From positions 1 through 12,019 of the forward strand of contig CALCBL010000118.1 of the NCBI GenBank assembly GCA_937897495.1: a stretch of DNA of 12,019 nucleotides, in the 5' to 3' direction. The stretch is from an uncultured Burkholderiales bacterium (GTDB taxonomy: Bacteria; Pseudomonadota; Gammaproteobacteria; Burkholderiales; Burkholderiaceae_C). Below are positions 1-7,625 of the stretch, one piece after another. Below the pieces are notes generated by a model. The model searched no databases. It saw only the letters and a program-made list of their open reading frames with translations, and was not told where the DNA came from. Numbering within the stretch: the stretch's first letter is position 1; every line of letters begins with the position of its first letter. The position numbers and the translations under genes were made by a program.

Positions 1-881
1 CCGCCCGCCTGCTCGATCAACCAACTCATGGGGTTGGCTTCGTACATCAAACGCAACTTGCCTGCTTTGTGAGGCTCTCGTTTGTCCCAGGGGTACATGA
101 AAACGCCACCGCGTGTGAGGATGCGGTGCACATCGGCCACCATGCTGGCAATCCAGCGCATGTTGAAATCTTTGCCACGCACGCCTTCTTTGCCTAGCAA
201 GCACTCGTCCACATAACGTTTGACGGGGGCATCCCAGTGGCGCATGTTGCTCATGTTGATGGCAAATTCTTGGGTGTCTTCTGGGACCTTGACGTTCTCT
301 TGGGTTAAAACAAAAGAGCCTTGCTCTCGATCCAAGGTAAACATTGCCACACCATCGCCAACGGTGAGAACCAATGTGGTTTGTGGGCCGTAAACGCAAT
401 AGCCTGCTGCAACCTGCTGGCTACCCGCTTGTAGAAAATCATTCTCGGTGATGCCTTCGCTGCCTTCTGGTTTTTGCAGAACGCTGAAGATGGTGCCAAT
501 GCTCACGTTGACATCAATGTTGCTAGAGCCGTCTAAGGGGTCAAACAGCAGCAGGTATTCGCCTTGCGGATAACGGTTGGGTACCAAGTGAATGGATTCC
601 ATTTCTTCAGAGGCCATGGCCGCTAAATGACCACCCCATTCATTGGCTTCAATCAAAACTTCGTTGGCAATGATGTCTAATTTTTTTTGAATTTCACCCT
701 GCACATTTTCGATGTCAGCGCTGCCCAAAACGCCCCCCAGAGCGCCCTTGTTAACAGCGTGGCTGATGCTTTTGCAGGCCCGTGCAACCACTTCCAACAA
801 GAGTCGAAGTTGTGCAGGAATGCGCCCCTTGCTGCGTTGCTGTTCAACCAAATAGCGAGACAGTGATATTTTCTGGGTCAT
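1..881 (-). CDS. fbp: Fructose-1,6-bisphosphatase class I (partial, C-terminus off the window)
   Basis: Hydrolyses fructose-1,6-bisphosphate to fructose-6-phosphate and phosphate, a cytosolic step of gluconeogenesis and, in autotrophs, of the Calvin cycle. The ATG at 881 gives a protein starting [11 protein letters not shown]. 293 complete codons are visible before the window edge. E. coli Fbp has about 332 residues, so roughly 40 C-terminal residues are missing. The class I signature is clear: SEE at 91-93 and [17 protein letters not shown] at 114-130, giving metal ligands E92/E93, D114 and D117. Near the edge, EQAG at 290-293 supplies the last metal-binding glutamate (E290; E280 in the pig enzyme). 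A GGAG at 891-888, six bases before the ATG, supports this start and lies in the 14-bp gap after the pepN stop, so fbp is probably cotranscribed with pepN. No frameshift is seen in the visible part. Confidence 0.95.
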   Translation of the reverse strand, partial: MTQKISLSRYLVEQQRSKGRIPAQLRLLLEVVARACKSISHAVNKGALGGVLGSADIENVQGEIQKKLDIIANEVLIEANEWGGHLAAMASEEMESIHLVPNRYPQGEYLLLFDPLDGSSNIDVNVSIGTIFSVLQKPEGSEGITENDFLQAGSQQVAAGYCVYGPQTTLVLTVGDGVAMFTLDREQGSFVLTQENVKVPEDTQEFAINMSNMRHWDAPVKRYVDECLLGKEGVRGKDFNMRWIASMVADVHRILTRGGVFMYPWDKREPHKAGKLRLMYEANPMSWLIEQAG

Positions 882-895
882 TGGTTTCTCCAGGT

Positions 896-3613
896 TTATT
901 CGGCCAAAGCGCGCGTGACAACTTCTCGCACATCGTTGCTGAGATCTGATTTTGCGGCAACGCGTTCGATGGCGGCCTTGGCAGCTTGGCGATAAGGCTC
1001 TGCCAATTTTTTCCAGCGATCTAAGGCGCGGGCTAGACGCGCAGCCACCTGCGGGTTGGTGGCGTCAAGTTCTATGACGCGCTCACTCCAGTAGACATAG
1101 CCTGCCGCATCGCTTCGATGGAATCCGCCAGGATTGGCGCTGCAATAACTGAAGATCAAACTGCGCGCACGGTTTGGATTGCGCAAGTTGAAGTCGGGGT
1201 GTTGCATGAGTTGACGCACGATGGGCAAAATGTGGCCGTCGCGATCAGGCGCGCTGGCTTGCAGGCCAAACCATTTGTCGATCACCAAGTCCTCGTTCTT
1301 GAACAACGCATGGAACAACGCTAGCGCTTGGGTGGCCAATTCATGGCCACTGATCACCAATGCAATGAGGGCATTGAAGCGGTCGGTCATATTGTGCGCA
1401 TCTTTGAAAGCTTGCAAAGCTTTGGCGGGCCAAATGGAAGTACCTTCGTGTACAGCTGCCAAACACAACATGCTTAAAGCCATGCCCGACAAGGCGCGTT
1501 TGGCGCTCGAGCTGGCATCTGGTGAGTAAGCACCCATGACTCGATTGAGCTCATAGCAAGCTTGCCACTCTGCCTGTAAAGACAGGGCCAACTGAAGCCT
1601 CATAGCCTCGCGCACAGCATGCACTTGTTGTGGGTCGACAGACTCAAGCTGCTCAGAAATGTAGGTTTCTGAGGGCAAGGTGAGGACCAACTCTTTGAAG
1701 GCAGAATCTAAATCGGGATGGTTTAACACCAAGCGCATGGCTTGTAGGTAACCGCTGCCTAAAACAGCTTCTGTTTTCGGATTGTGTTGGCCGCGAATAA
1801 AACGCAAAGCAGCTTGAACAGCCAGTCGTTGGCCGGCTTCCCATCGGTTGAAGGCATCTGGGTCATTGGCCAAAAGAGTGAGCCATTGTTCTTCTGTGAG
1901 CTCACAGTCAAGATTGACTGGGGCGCTGAAGTTTCGCAAGAGGGAGGGGGTGGGTGCTGACGACACATTTTCAAACACAAAGGATTTTGTCGCTTCACTC
2001 AAAACCAATGTTTTGCTGAATTGAAGGCTTTGAGTCTGAGCTTCGCCTTGTAGCTGAACGGCAATGGCGTGGCCGGTTGCATCAAGCAGGCCCACTGAAA
2101 CAGGAATGACAAAAGGTTCTTTGTGAGCCTGGTCGGCTGTGGCGTCACAGGACTGCGACAAGGTGAGCGTGAAAGTTTGGGCCTCGTTGTTGTAAACACC
2201 TTCTGCCAGCAACCTGGGCGTACCCGATTGGCTGTACCAGCGTTTGAATTGCGGGAGAAGATGGGCTAAGGGCGAGTTGGGATTGGCATCAGCAATGGCT
2301 TGGGCAAAATCGTCGCAGGTGACTGCTTGACCGTCATGTCGTTCAAAGTAAAGCGTCATGCCCTTGGCAAACCCTTGCTTGCCCTCTTCATCGCCAGGTG
2401 CGCTGACCAAGGTCTGCATCATGCGAACCACTTCCGCGCCTTTTTCATAAATGGTCACAGTGTAGAAGTTGTTAATTTCAACGTAGCTGTCAGGCCTAAC
2501 GGGATGTGCCATGGGGCCAGCATCTTCAGGAAACTGAACGGTTCGCAGCACCCGAACATCTTCAATGCGCTTCACGGCACGAGCACTTTGGATGCCCGCC
2601 ATGTCTTGGCTGAACTCTTGGTCGCGGAAAACTGTCAAACCCTCTTTGAGGGAAAGTTGGAACCAATCTTGGCAGGTGATTCGATTGCCTGTCCAATTGT
2701 GAAAATACTCATGCCCAACAACGCTTTCAATGTTGGCGTAGTCAGTGTCGGTTGCTGTGGCAGGGTTGGCCAACACATATTTTGTGTTGAAAATATTGAG
2801 GCCTTTGTTTTCCATGGCGCCCATGTTGAAGTCGCTGGTGGCCACAATCATGAATCGCTCGAGGTCAAGTGGTAGACCAAAGCGGGCTTCATCCCACACC
2901 ACACTGGCCATGAGGGAGTTCATGGCGTGTTCGGTTTTGTCCAAATCACCGGGGCGAACAAAAACTTGCAACAAGTGTTCTTTGCCTGAGCGAGAAACAA
3001 TGCGCTGCTCGCGAGCCACCAATTTGCCAGCCACCAAAGCAAACAAGTAGCAGGGTTTTTTGTGCGGATCAGTCCACTTGGCGAAGTGGCGTCCCTCTTC
3101 CAAGAGTCCTTGTTCCATTAAATTGCCATTGGACAGCAGCACAGGATATTGCTGGGCATCGGCGCGCAATGTGACTGTGTAGCTGGCCATGACATCGGGT
3201 CGGTCTAGGAAATAAGTGATCCGTCGAAAGCCTTCAGCTTCGCATTGCGTGAAGAAAGAGTCATTGCTGACGTACAAGCCAGACAGTTGTGTGTTTTTGG
3301 AAGGGTTGCAAGTGGTGAAAATTTCCAAATCAAAGGCGTCATTGCCTTCGGGTAAATTTTCAAGCACCAGTTGATCGTCGTCCATTTTGAAGGAGGTTCC
3401 TGCGCCATTGACCATGACGCGGGCCAAGTTCAAATCTTCGCCGTCCAAGCGCAGTGCTTGGGCCGCCACATCGGGGTTGCGACGCATGCGCATCTTGTTC
3501 AGAACGCGCGTTTTGGCGGGGTCTAAGTCAAATGTGAGATCAACGGTGTCGATCCAAAACGCAGGCGCGGTGTATTCAACACGCCGAATTGTTTTTGATT
3601 GTTCTTCAAGCAT
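896..3613 (-). CDS. pepN: Aminopeptidase N (M1 family zinc metallopeptidase)
   Basis: Cytosolic zinc aminopeptidase that removes N-terminal residues from peptides in the last stage of protein turnover. From the ATG at 3613 it has 905 residues (E. coli PepN 870) and begins [20 protein letters not shown], the usual opening of proteobacterial PepN. The exopeptidase motif GAMEN is at 265-269. The zinc site HEYFH is at 301-305 (ligands H301 and H305, catalytic base E302), with the third ligand E324 in KEGLTVF. The transition-state tyrosine is probably Y389 in [10 protein letters not shown]. The helical C-terminal half is intact. The frame is open upstream to a TTG at 3667 overlapping the prfB stop, but the ATG has a GGAG ten bases upstream and matches the family start. 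It lies 50 bp after prfB and 14 bp before fbp on the same strand, which suggests cotranscription. Confidence 0.95.
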   Translation of the reverse strand: MLEEQSKTIRRVEYTAPAFWIDTVDLTFDLDPAKTRVLNKMRMRRNPDVAAQALRLDGEDLNLARVMVNGAGTSFKMDDDQLVLENLPEGNDAFDLEIFTTCNPSKNTQLSGLYVSNDSFFTQCEAEGFRRITYFLDRPDVMASYTVTLRADAQQYPVLLSNGNLMEQGLLEEGRHFAKWTDPHKKPCYLFALVAGKLVAREQRIVSRSGKEHLLQVFVRPGDLDKTEHAMNSLMASVVWDEARFGLPLDLERFMIVATSDFNMGAMENKGLNIFNTKYVLANPATATDTDYANIESVVGHEYFHNWTGNRITCQDWFQLSLKEGLTVFRDQEFSQDMAGIQSARAVKRIEDVRVLRTVQFPEDAGPMAHPVRPDSYVEINNFYTVTIYEKGAEVVRMMQTLVSAPGDEEGKQGFAKGMTLYFERHDGQAVTCDDFAQAIADANPNSPLAHLLPQFKRWYSQSGTPRLLAEGVYNNEAQTFTLTLSQSCDATADQAHKEPFVIPVSVGLLDATGHAIAVQLQGEAQTQSLQFSKTLVLSEATKSFVFENVSSAPTPSLLRNFSAPVNLDCELTEEQWLTLLANDPDAFNRWEAGQRLAVQAALRFIRGQHNPKTEAVLGSGYLQAMRLVLNHPDLDSAFKELVLTLPSETYISEQLESVDPQQVHAVREAMRLQLALSLQAEWQACYELNRVMGAYSPDASSSAKRALSGMALSMLCLAAVHEGTSIWPAKALQAFKDAHNMTDRFNALIALVISGHELATQALALFHALFKNEDLVIDKWFGLQASAPDRDGHILPIVRQLMQHPDFNLRNPNRARSLIFSYCSANPGGFHRSDAAGYVYWSERVIELDATNPQVAARLARALDRWKKLAEPYRQAAKAAIERVAAKSDLSNDVREVVTRALAE

Positions 3614-3623
3614 CACAAAAAAT

Positions 3624-3627
3624 CTCC
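3624..3627 (-). promoter_or_regulatory. Ribosome binding site that decides the pepN start
   Basis: On the minus strand GGAG is followed by ATTTTTTGTG and the ATG at 3613, a spacing of 10. The alternative TTG at 3667 would overlap the end of prfB and add 18 residues not expected in PepN. An out-of-frame ATG at 3629 overlapping this site opens only a 7-codon reading frame. Confidence 0.6.
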
Positions 3628-3640
3628 ATGGGTTGGGTTG

Positions 3641-3663
3641 AAGCGCTGGCAAGGCCTGCGCTT
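3641..3663 (-). repeat. Imperfect hairpin abutting the prfB stop codon
   Basis: In the transcribed (minus) sense, AAGCGCAGG, a five-base loop CCTTG and CCAGCGCTT form a 9-position stem with one A:A mismatch. It begins immediately after the prfB TGA (3666-3664) and ends 27 bases before the pepN ATG. No U-run follows, so it is not a standard intrinsic terminator. It could be an mRNA-stabilising or processing element, or chance. Confidence 0.4.
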
Positions 3664-4768
3664 TCAAACACCTTGTTTGAGCGAGGCTTCAATGAATGCG
3701 TCCAAGTCGCCGTCCAATACTTTTTGAGTGTTAGAGGTTTCAACGTTGGTGCGTAAATCTTTGATGCGACTTTGATCGAGCACATAACTGCGAATTTGAT
3801 GACCCCAACCCACATCGGTTTTGGTATCTTCCAATTTTTGTTGGGCTTCCATGCGTTTGCGCATTTCGAAATCGTACAAGCGCGAACGCAAACGTTTCCA
3901 TGCGACATCACGGTTGCTGTGTTGGCTGCGGCCGTCTTGGCACTGCACCACAATGCCAGTGGGGATGTGCGTCAAACGAACTGCAGAGTCCGTTTTGTTA
4001 ATGTGCTGCCCGCCTGCGCCACTGGCCCGAAAGGTATCGGTGCGAACGTCGGCAGGGTTGATGTCAATTTCAATGGAGTCATCGACTTCAGGGTACACAA
4101 AAATACTGGCAAAACTGGTGTGGCGTCCGCCCGAGGAATCGAATGGTGACTTTCTAACCAAGCGGTGAACACCCGTTTCAGTGCGCATCAAACCAAAAGC
4201 GTAGTCGCCTTCAAATTTGAGGGTTGCGCCTTTGATGCCCGCTATATCGCCGGCCGATTCATCTTCTACGGTGACTTTGAAGCCTTTGCGCTCCGCATAT
4301 CTCAAGTACTGCCGCATGAGCATGCTGGCCCAATCGCAAGCTTCGGTGCCCCCTGCGCCTGCCTGAATGTCGACGAAGGCATTGCATGAGTCGGCTTCAT
4401 TGTTGAACATGCGCCTGAATTCGAGTTGCTCCACAATGCTTGACAGCTTATTGCCTTCGACTTCAATGGTGAGCAAGCCAGCGTCGTCGCCTTCCTCTTT
4501 GCTCATGGCAAAGAGTTCGCTGTTGTCGGAGAGCTCTGATGTGAGGGTGTTCAGGGTGACCACCACGCCATCGAGTGCTTTTTTCTCTTTTCCTAATTCT
4601 TGCGCTTTCTTCGGGTCGTTCCAGACCGTGGGATCTTCGAGCGATGCATTGACGGTTCTTAGGCGTTCTGATTTGGCATCGTAGTCAAAGATACCTCCGT
4701 AAATCTTCGGTGCGGGCGGCCAGGTCGGTCAATTTCGCGCCAATTTGATTGATGTGTTCTGCGTCCAT
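3664..4768 (-). CDS. prfB: Peptide chain release factor 2, made by programmed +1 frameshifting
   Basis: RF2 recognises UGA and UAA in the ribosomal A site and triggers peptide release. The zero frame runs from the ATG at 4768 ([16 protein letters not shown]) for 27 codons to an in-frame TGA at 4687-4685. A +1 shift at CTT TGA C continues as [10 protein letters not shown] to the TGA at 3666-3664, giving 367 residues (E. coli 365). The RF2 stop-recognition tripeptide SPF is at 207-209. The catalytic GGQ, whose glutamine is methylated by PrmC in the family, is at 252-254 within SGAGGQHIN. Residue 248 is alanine, corresponding to E. coli position 246. Expression should be autoregulated by RF2 level through the internal UGA. 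No Shine-Dalgarno is evident before the ATG; TATAGA at 4791-4786 is a possible -10 with a poor -35. It lies 67 bp after the hydrolase and 50 bp before pepN. Confidence 0.96.
4684..4699 (-). promoter_or_regulatory. prfB programmed +1 ribosomal frameshift site
   Basis: The minus strand reads CGGAGG TAT CTT TGA C. It contains all parts of the known RF2 recoding signal: an internal Shine-Dalgarno-like CGGAGG (4699-4694), a three-base spacer, the slippery CTT codon (4690-4688), the in-frame TGA (4687-4685) and the following C. E. coli has AGGGGG TAT CTT TGA C with the same spacing. When RF2 is scarce the ribosome pauses at UGA, slips one base and reads GAC (Asp28). The reading on either side matches RF2 without a gap, which rules out a sequencing error. 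Confidence 0.95.
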
Positions 4769-4835
4769 GAGTCAGCGTGTCCGAATCTATAAAAGAATGG
4801 ATTTTCTCATGCTTAGAGGCATCTTGGGAGTCAAG

Positions 4836-5750
4836 TCAGGCCAAAAAGTCCTCAAGAAGTTGGGCCAATGCCTCTGCTTGGTCGTGATGCAGCATGTGAC
4901 CCGCATCTTGCAGCGTGGCGATCTTCAAGTCTGTGACTGATTTCAGGCGCTCATGGAACTCTTCCAAGGTGAATTTTCCCTTCCACCATTGTGACAAAGA
5001 GTCGTCTGAGGCTTCGACCACCAAGGTCGGTGCTTTGATTCTTTTGTAAATTTCAAGCACTTCATCGACGCGGTACAGATAGGGGTTGACTACTTTGTGG
5101 GCAGACTCTCCCAAAATTCGCCATTGCCCTTGCGCGTCAGCTTGGGCCCAATGCTGTGCCAGCCAGTCGGCTTTGTCTTGAGACAAGCGCTTGTTGGTTT
5201 TCATGAGTCTTAGGGCGACAGCCGCTGCGTCGGGGTAGGGCTTGAGGTCCAACTCGCCTTTTTTGAAGGCTTGAAGCTCGTCCAGCCATTGGCCCAATCG
5301 GCCGGGGGCTTGGGAGGGGCGGGTGCTTGACATGCCAAAGCCCTCCAAATTGATCAGACGCCGAATGCGATCGGGGCGGGCGCCTGCGTACATCATCACC
5401 ACATTGCCGCCCATGCTGTGGCCCACCAAATCGATGCTTTGTTCGGGGCACAGCTCTAAGAGCAATGCGTCTAAATCGCCTAAGTAATCGGGCAGCCAGA
5501 AACTGTCGGTGGCAGGGCCTTGGGTAAGTCCATAGCCACGCCAGTCAGCTGCCAAAATGCGTCGGCTCTGAAAAAATGCATCGCTGAAAGACTCCACCAT
5601 GAATTGCCATGAGGCCGCCACATCCATCCAGCCGTGCGCCAAAACCACAGGCGGCAAGCTCGATTGGGGGTTGCCCCACTCACGAACATGGTACTGATGC
5701 CCTCGCAAAGGGACAAAATGGCTAGTAGAGTGGCGTTTAACTTGGTACAT
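4836..5750 (-). CDS. Alpha/beta hydrolase, substrate unknown
   Basis: 304 residues, with no signal peptide or membrane segment, so probably cytosolic. The alpha/beta hydrolase fold is shown by the oxyanion HGW at 39-41, DWRGYG at 69-74, the nucleophile elbow GHSMGG at 110-115 (S112) and a C-terminal GHMLHHD at 284-290 giving the likely catalytic histidine H285. D249 or D250 in VEASDDS is the candidate acid. These residues indicate ester, thioester or similar hydrolysis, but the sequence does not tell the substrate. The ATG at 5750 is the only plausible upstream start, since an in-frame TGA lies at 5762-5760. There is no Shine-Dalgarno; a good promoter places transcription two or three bases before the ATG. 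It is divergent from the acyl-CoA synthetase at 5777 and precedes prfB by 67 bp. Confidence 0.85.
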   Translation of the reverse strand: MYQVKRHSTSHFVPLRGHQYHVREWGNPQSSLPPVVLAHGWMDVAASWQFMVESFSDAFFQSRRILAADWRGYGLTQGPATDSFWLPDYLGDLDALLLELCPEQSIDLVGHSMGGNVVMMYAGARPDRIRRLINLEGFGMSSTRPSQAPGRLGQWLDELQAFKKGELDLKPYPDAAAVALRLMKTNKRLSQDKADWLAQHWAQADAQGQWRILGESAHKVVNPYLYRVDEVLEIYKRIKAPTLVVEASDDSLSQWWKGKFTLEEFHERLKSVTDLKIATLQDAGHMLHHDQAEALAQLLEDFLA

Positions 5751-5758
5751 ACTGCAAG

Positions 5759-5787
5759 ATCATAAGGAGACAGGGAATGCGTGTCAG
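5759..5787 (-). promoter_or_regulatory. Probable sigma-70 promoter of the alpha/beta hydrolase
   Basis: On the minus strand, CTGACA (5787-5782; 5 of 6 to TTGACA), a 17-base spacer and TATGAT (5764-5759; 5 of 6 to TATAAT) are followed by eight bases and the ATG at 5750. Transcription would start about two or three bases before the ATG, giving a nearly leaderless mRNA, which fits the missing Shine-Dalgarno. The -35 lies inside the first codons of the divergent acyl-CoA synthetase gene, and the -10 touches that gene's ribosome binding site. Confidence 0.6.
5764..5770 (+). promoter_or_regulatory. Ribosome binding site of the acyl-CoA synthetase gene
   Basis: AAGGAGA, with GGAG at 5766-5769 seven bases before the ATG at 5777, is the strongest Shine-Dalgarno in the window and fixes that start. 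Its first base overlaps the -10 proposed for the divergent hydrolase. Confidence 0.8.
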
Positions 5788-7531
5788 TCACCCGAACGAC
5801 GCTTACGAGACGGTCCACCAACAATTTGCTTGGCATGTACCCGCAAAATTCAACATGGCAGAGGTTTGCTGCGGCCGCTGGGCCCGTTCACCCCAGCACC
5901 AACATGAGCTTGCCATTTTGGAGCATCAGACAGGTGGTCAAGCACCGCTGGCGTGGACTTTTGCACAATTGCAAACGGCAGCCAATCAGCTCAGCACACA
6001 TCTTGTGGCCTTGGGTGTTCAAAAAGGGGACCGCGTTGCCATTGTGATGCCGCAGCGGTTTGAAACGGCTGTGGCCTACATCGCTGTTTTGCAAATGGGG
6101 GCGGTCGCCATGCCTTTGTCGATGCTCTTCGGGCCTGAGGCTTTGGCATTTAGGTTGGCCGACAGCGGTGCTGCTGTAGCGCTTTGCGATGAGCTTTCAT
6201 CACCTGTCTTGACGGCCTTGAAAAAGGAATGCCATGGGCTGAAATCGGTTTTGAATGTTCCCAAAGAATTGAAATTCCAAACATCCAAGTTGTCGGTACA
6301 GAAAAAATTCAGGCCCGTTCAAACCAAAGCAGAAGATCCGGCCATCTTGATTTACACCAGTGGCACCACGGGTAATCCGAAGGGCGCACTCATACCTCAA
6401 CAAGCGTTGATTGGCAATTTAACGGGCTTCGTTTGCAGTCAAAATTGGTTTGGCTTTGAGCCGCATGCATCGCCTGAGGTGAATCTTTCGAAGCACTCGT
6501 TGCCAACGGGATCGCAAGCCATTTTTTGGTCGCCTGCCGATTGGGCCTGGACCGGGGGCTTGATGGATGCGTTGTTGCCATCGCTTTATTTTGGGCGGCC
6601 CATTGTGGCATTCAAAGGTCGTTTCAGTCCCGAGCTTGCTTTTGAAATTTTGCACACGCATGGCATCACGCACAGTTTTTTATTTCCCACGGCCTTAAAA
6701 GCCATGATGAAGGCGCAAGCGCACCCCCGTCAGCATTACAAAATTGTTTTGAAGGGTTTGATGAGTGCGGGCGAGGCTGTGGGCGACGCTGTGTTTGCCT
6801 ACTGCCGTGATGAGTTGGGTGTGGTGGTGAATGAAATGTTTGGTCAAACAGAGATCAATTATGTGGTGGGCAATTGCCAAGTGTTTTGGCCATCTAAAGC
6901 CGGCAGCATGGGGCGCGGCTATCCTGGTCATCAAGTGGCTGTGATGAATGAGCAAGGACAAATTTGCAAGCCTGGCGAACCGGGCGAAGTGGCGGTCAAC
7001 CGCTTCGATCGGCATGGCCAGTCCGACCCCGTTTTCTTTTTGGGCTATTGGAAAAATTCTTCAGCGACGCAAGCCAAATACACCGGCCCTTGGTGTCGAA
7101 CTGGCGATGTTGCCATTCAAGACGAAGATGGCTATCTTTGGTACCAAGGCCGAACCGATGACATGTTCAAATCTGCGGGCTATCGCATTGGCCCTGGGGA
7201 AATTGAAAATTGTTTGATCAAACATCCTGCCGTCATGAACGCCGCCGTGGTGCCTAAACCCGATGCCGATCGAGGTGCATTGGTTAAAGCCTACGTGGTC
7301 TTGTCACCGGAATTTGTAACAAAACGAGCCTCTGAACAAAATGTGCAACATTTTGAAAGTAGAGTGATTGAAGATTTGCAGCGACACGTTCGTGGTTTAC
7401 TGGCCCCCTATGAATACCCCAAAGAGATTGAGTTCATTGAGCAATTGCCCATGACCACCACGGGCAAGGTACAACGCCGCTTCTTGCGTTTGCAAGAAGA
7501 AGAGCGGTTTCGTCAAAATGCCAAAATGTAA
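5777..7531 (+). CDS. AMP-forming acyl-CoA synthetase (ANL superfamily, acetyl/medium-chain type)
   Basis: 584 residues. Family members activate a carboxylate with ATP to an acyl-adenylate and transfer it to coenzyme A in the cytosol. All core motifs are present: the P-loop YTSGTTGNPKG at 193-203, SPADWAWTGG at 252-261, the ATP-binding GQTE at 356-359, RTGD at 441-444, the hinge segment GRTDDMFKSAGYRIGPGEIE at 458-477, and the C-terminal TTGKVQRR with adenylation lysine K564. SPADWAW and the overall layout point to the acetyl/medium-chain (ACSM-like) branch rather than FadD, but the acyl substrate cannot be read from sequence. Residues about 224-248, between the P-loop region and SPADWAW, look longer than usual. 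The start at 5777 has a strong ribosome binding site. The promoter must lie within the divergent hydrolase gene 26 bp away. The aldo/keto reductase follows after 94 bp on the same strand. Confidence 0.9.
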   Translation: MRVSHPNDAYETVHQQFAWHVPAKFNMAEVCCGRWARSPQHQHELAILEHQTGGQAPLAWTFAQLQTAANQLSTHLVALGVQKGDRVAIVMPQRFETAVAYIAVLQMGAVAMPLSMLFGPEALAFRLADSGAAVALCDELSSPVLTALKKECHGLKSVLNVPKELKFQTSKLSVQKKFRPVQTKAEDPAILIYTSGTTGNPKGALIPQQALIGNLTGFVCSQNWFGFEPHASPEVNLSKHSLPTGSQAIFWSPADWAWTGGLMDALLPSLYFGRPIVAFKGRFSPELAFEILHTHGITHSFLFPTALKAMMKAQAHPRQHYKIVLKGLMSAGEAVGDAVFAYCRDELGVVVNEMFGQTEINYVVGNCQVFWPSKAGSMGRGYPGHQVAVMNEQGQICKPGEPGEVAVNRFDRHGQSDPVFFLGYWKNSSATQAKYTGPWCRTGDVAIQDEDGYLWYQGRTDDMFKSAGYRIGPGEIENCLIKHPAVMNAAVVPKPDADRGALVKAYVVLSPEFVTKRASEQNVQHFESRVIEDLQRHVRGLLAPYEYPKEIEFIEQLPMTTTGKVQRRFLRLQEEERFRQNAKM

Positions 7532-7625
7532 ATTCAGTCAATCGCTCTTGTTTCAAAAATCAGTCGCCTTGAAATAGGTTTTACACTCTGACTCAATTCA
7601 TTTTTACCAGCAGTTTTAAATCAAG

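Noticed and set aside
2300..2875. 191-codon open frame on the plus strand, antisense to pepN
   Set aside because: It is a shadow of the pepN coding strand: no recognisable domain, no ribosome binding site, and the pepN zinc-site region it overlaps is under clear protein constraint on the other strand.
3614..3667. N-terminal extension of PepN to the TTG at 3667
   Set aside because: It overlaps the prfB stop, has no ribosome binding site, and the family start matches the ATG at 3613.
4685..4687. In-frame TGA at codon 28 of prfB as a disabling mutation or sequencing error
   Set aside because: It sits in a complete RF2 frameshift signal with correct spacing, and the +1 frame continues RF2 without loss.
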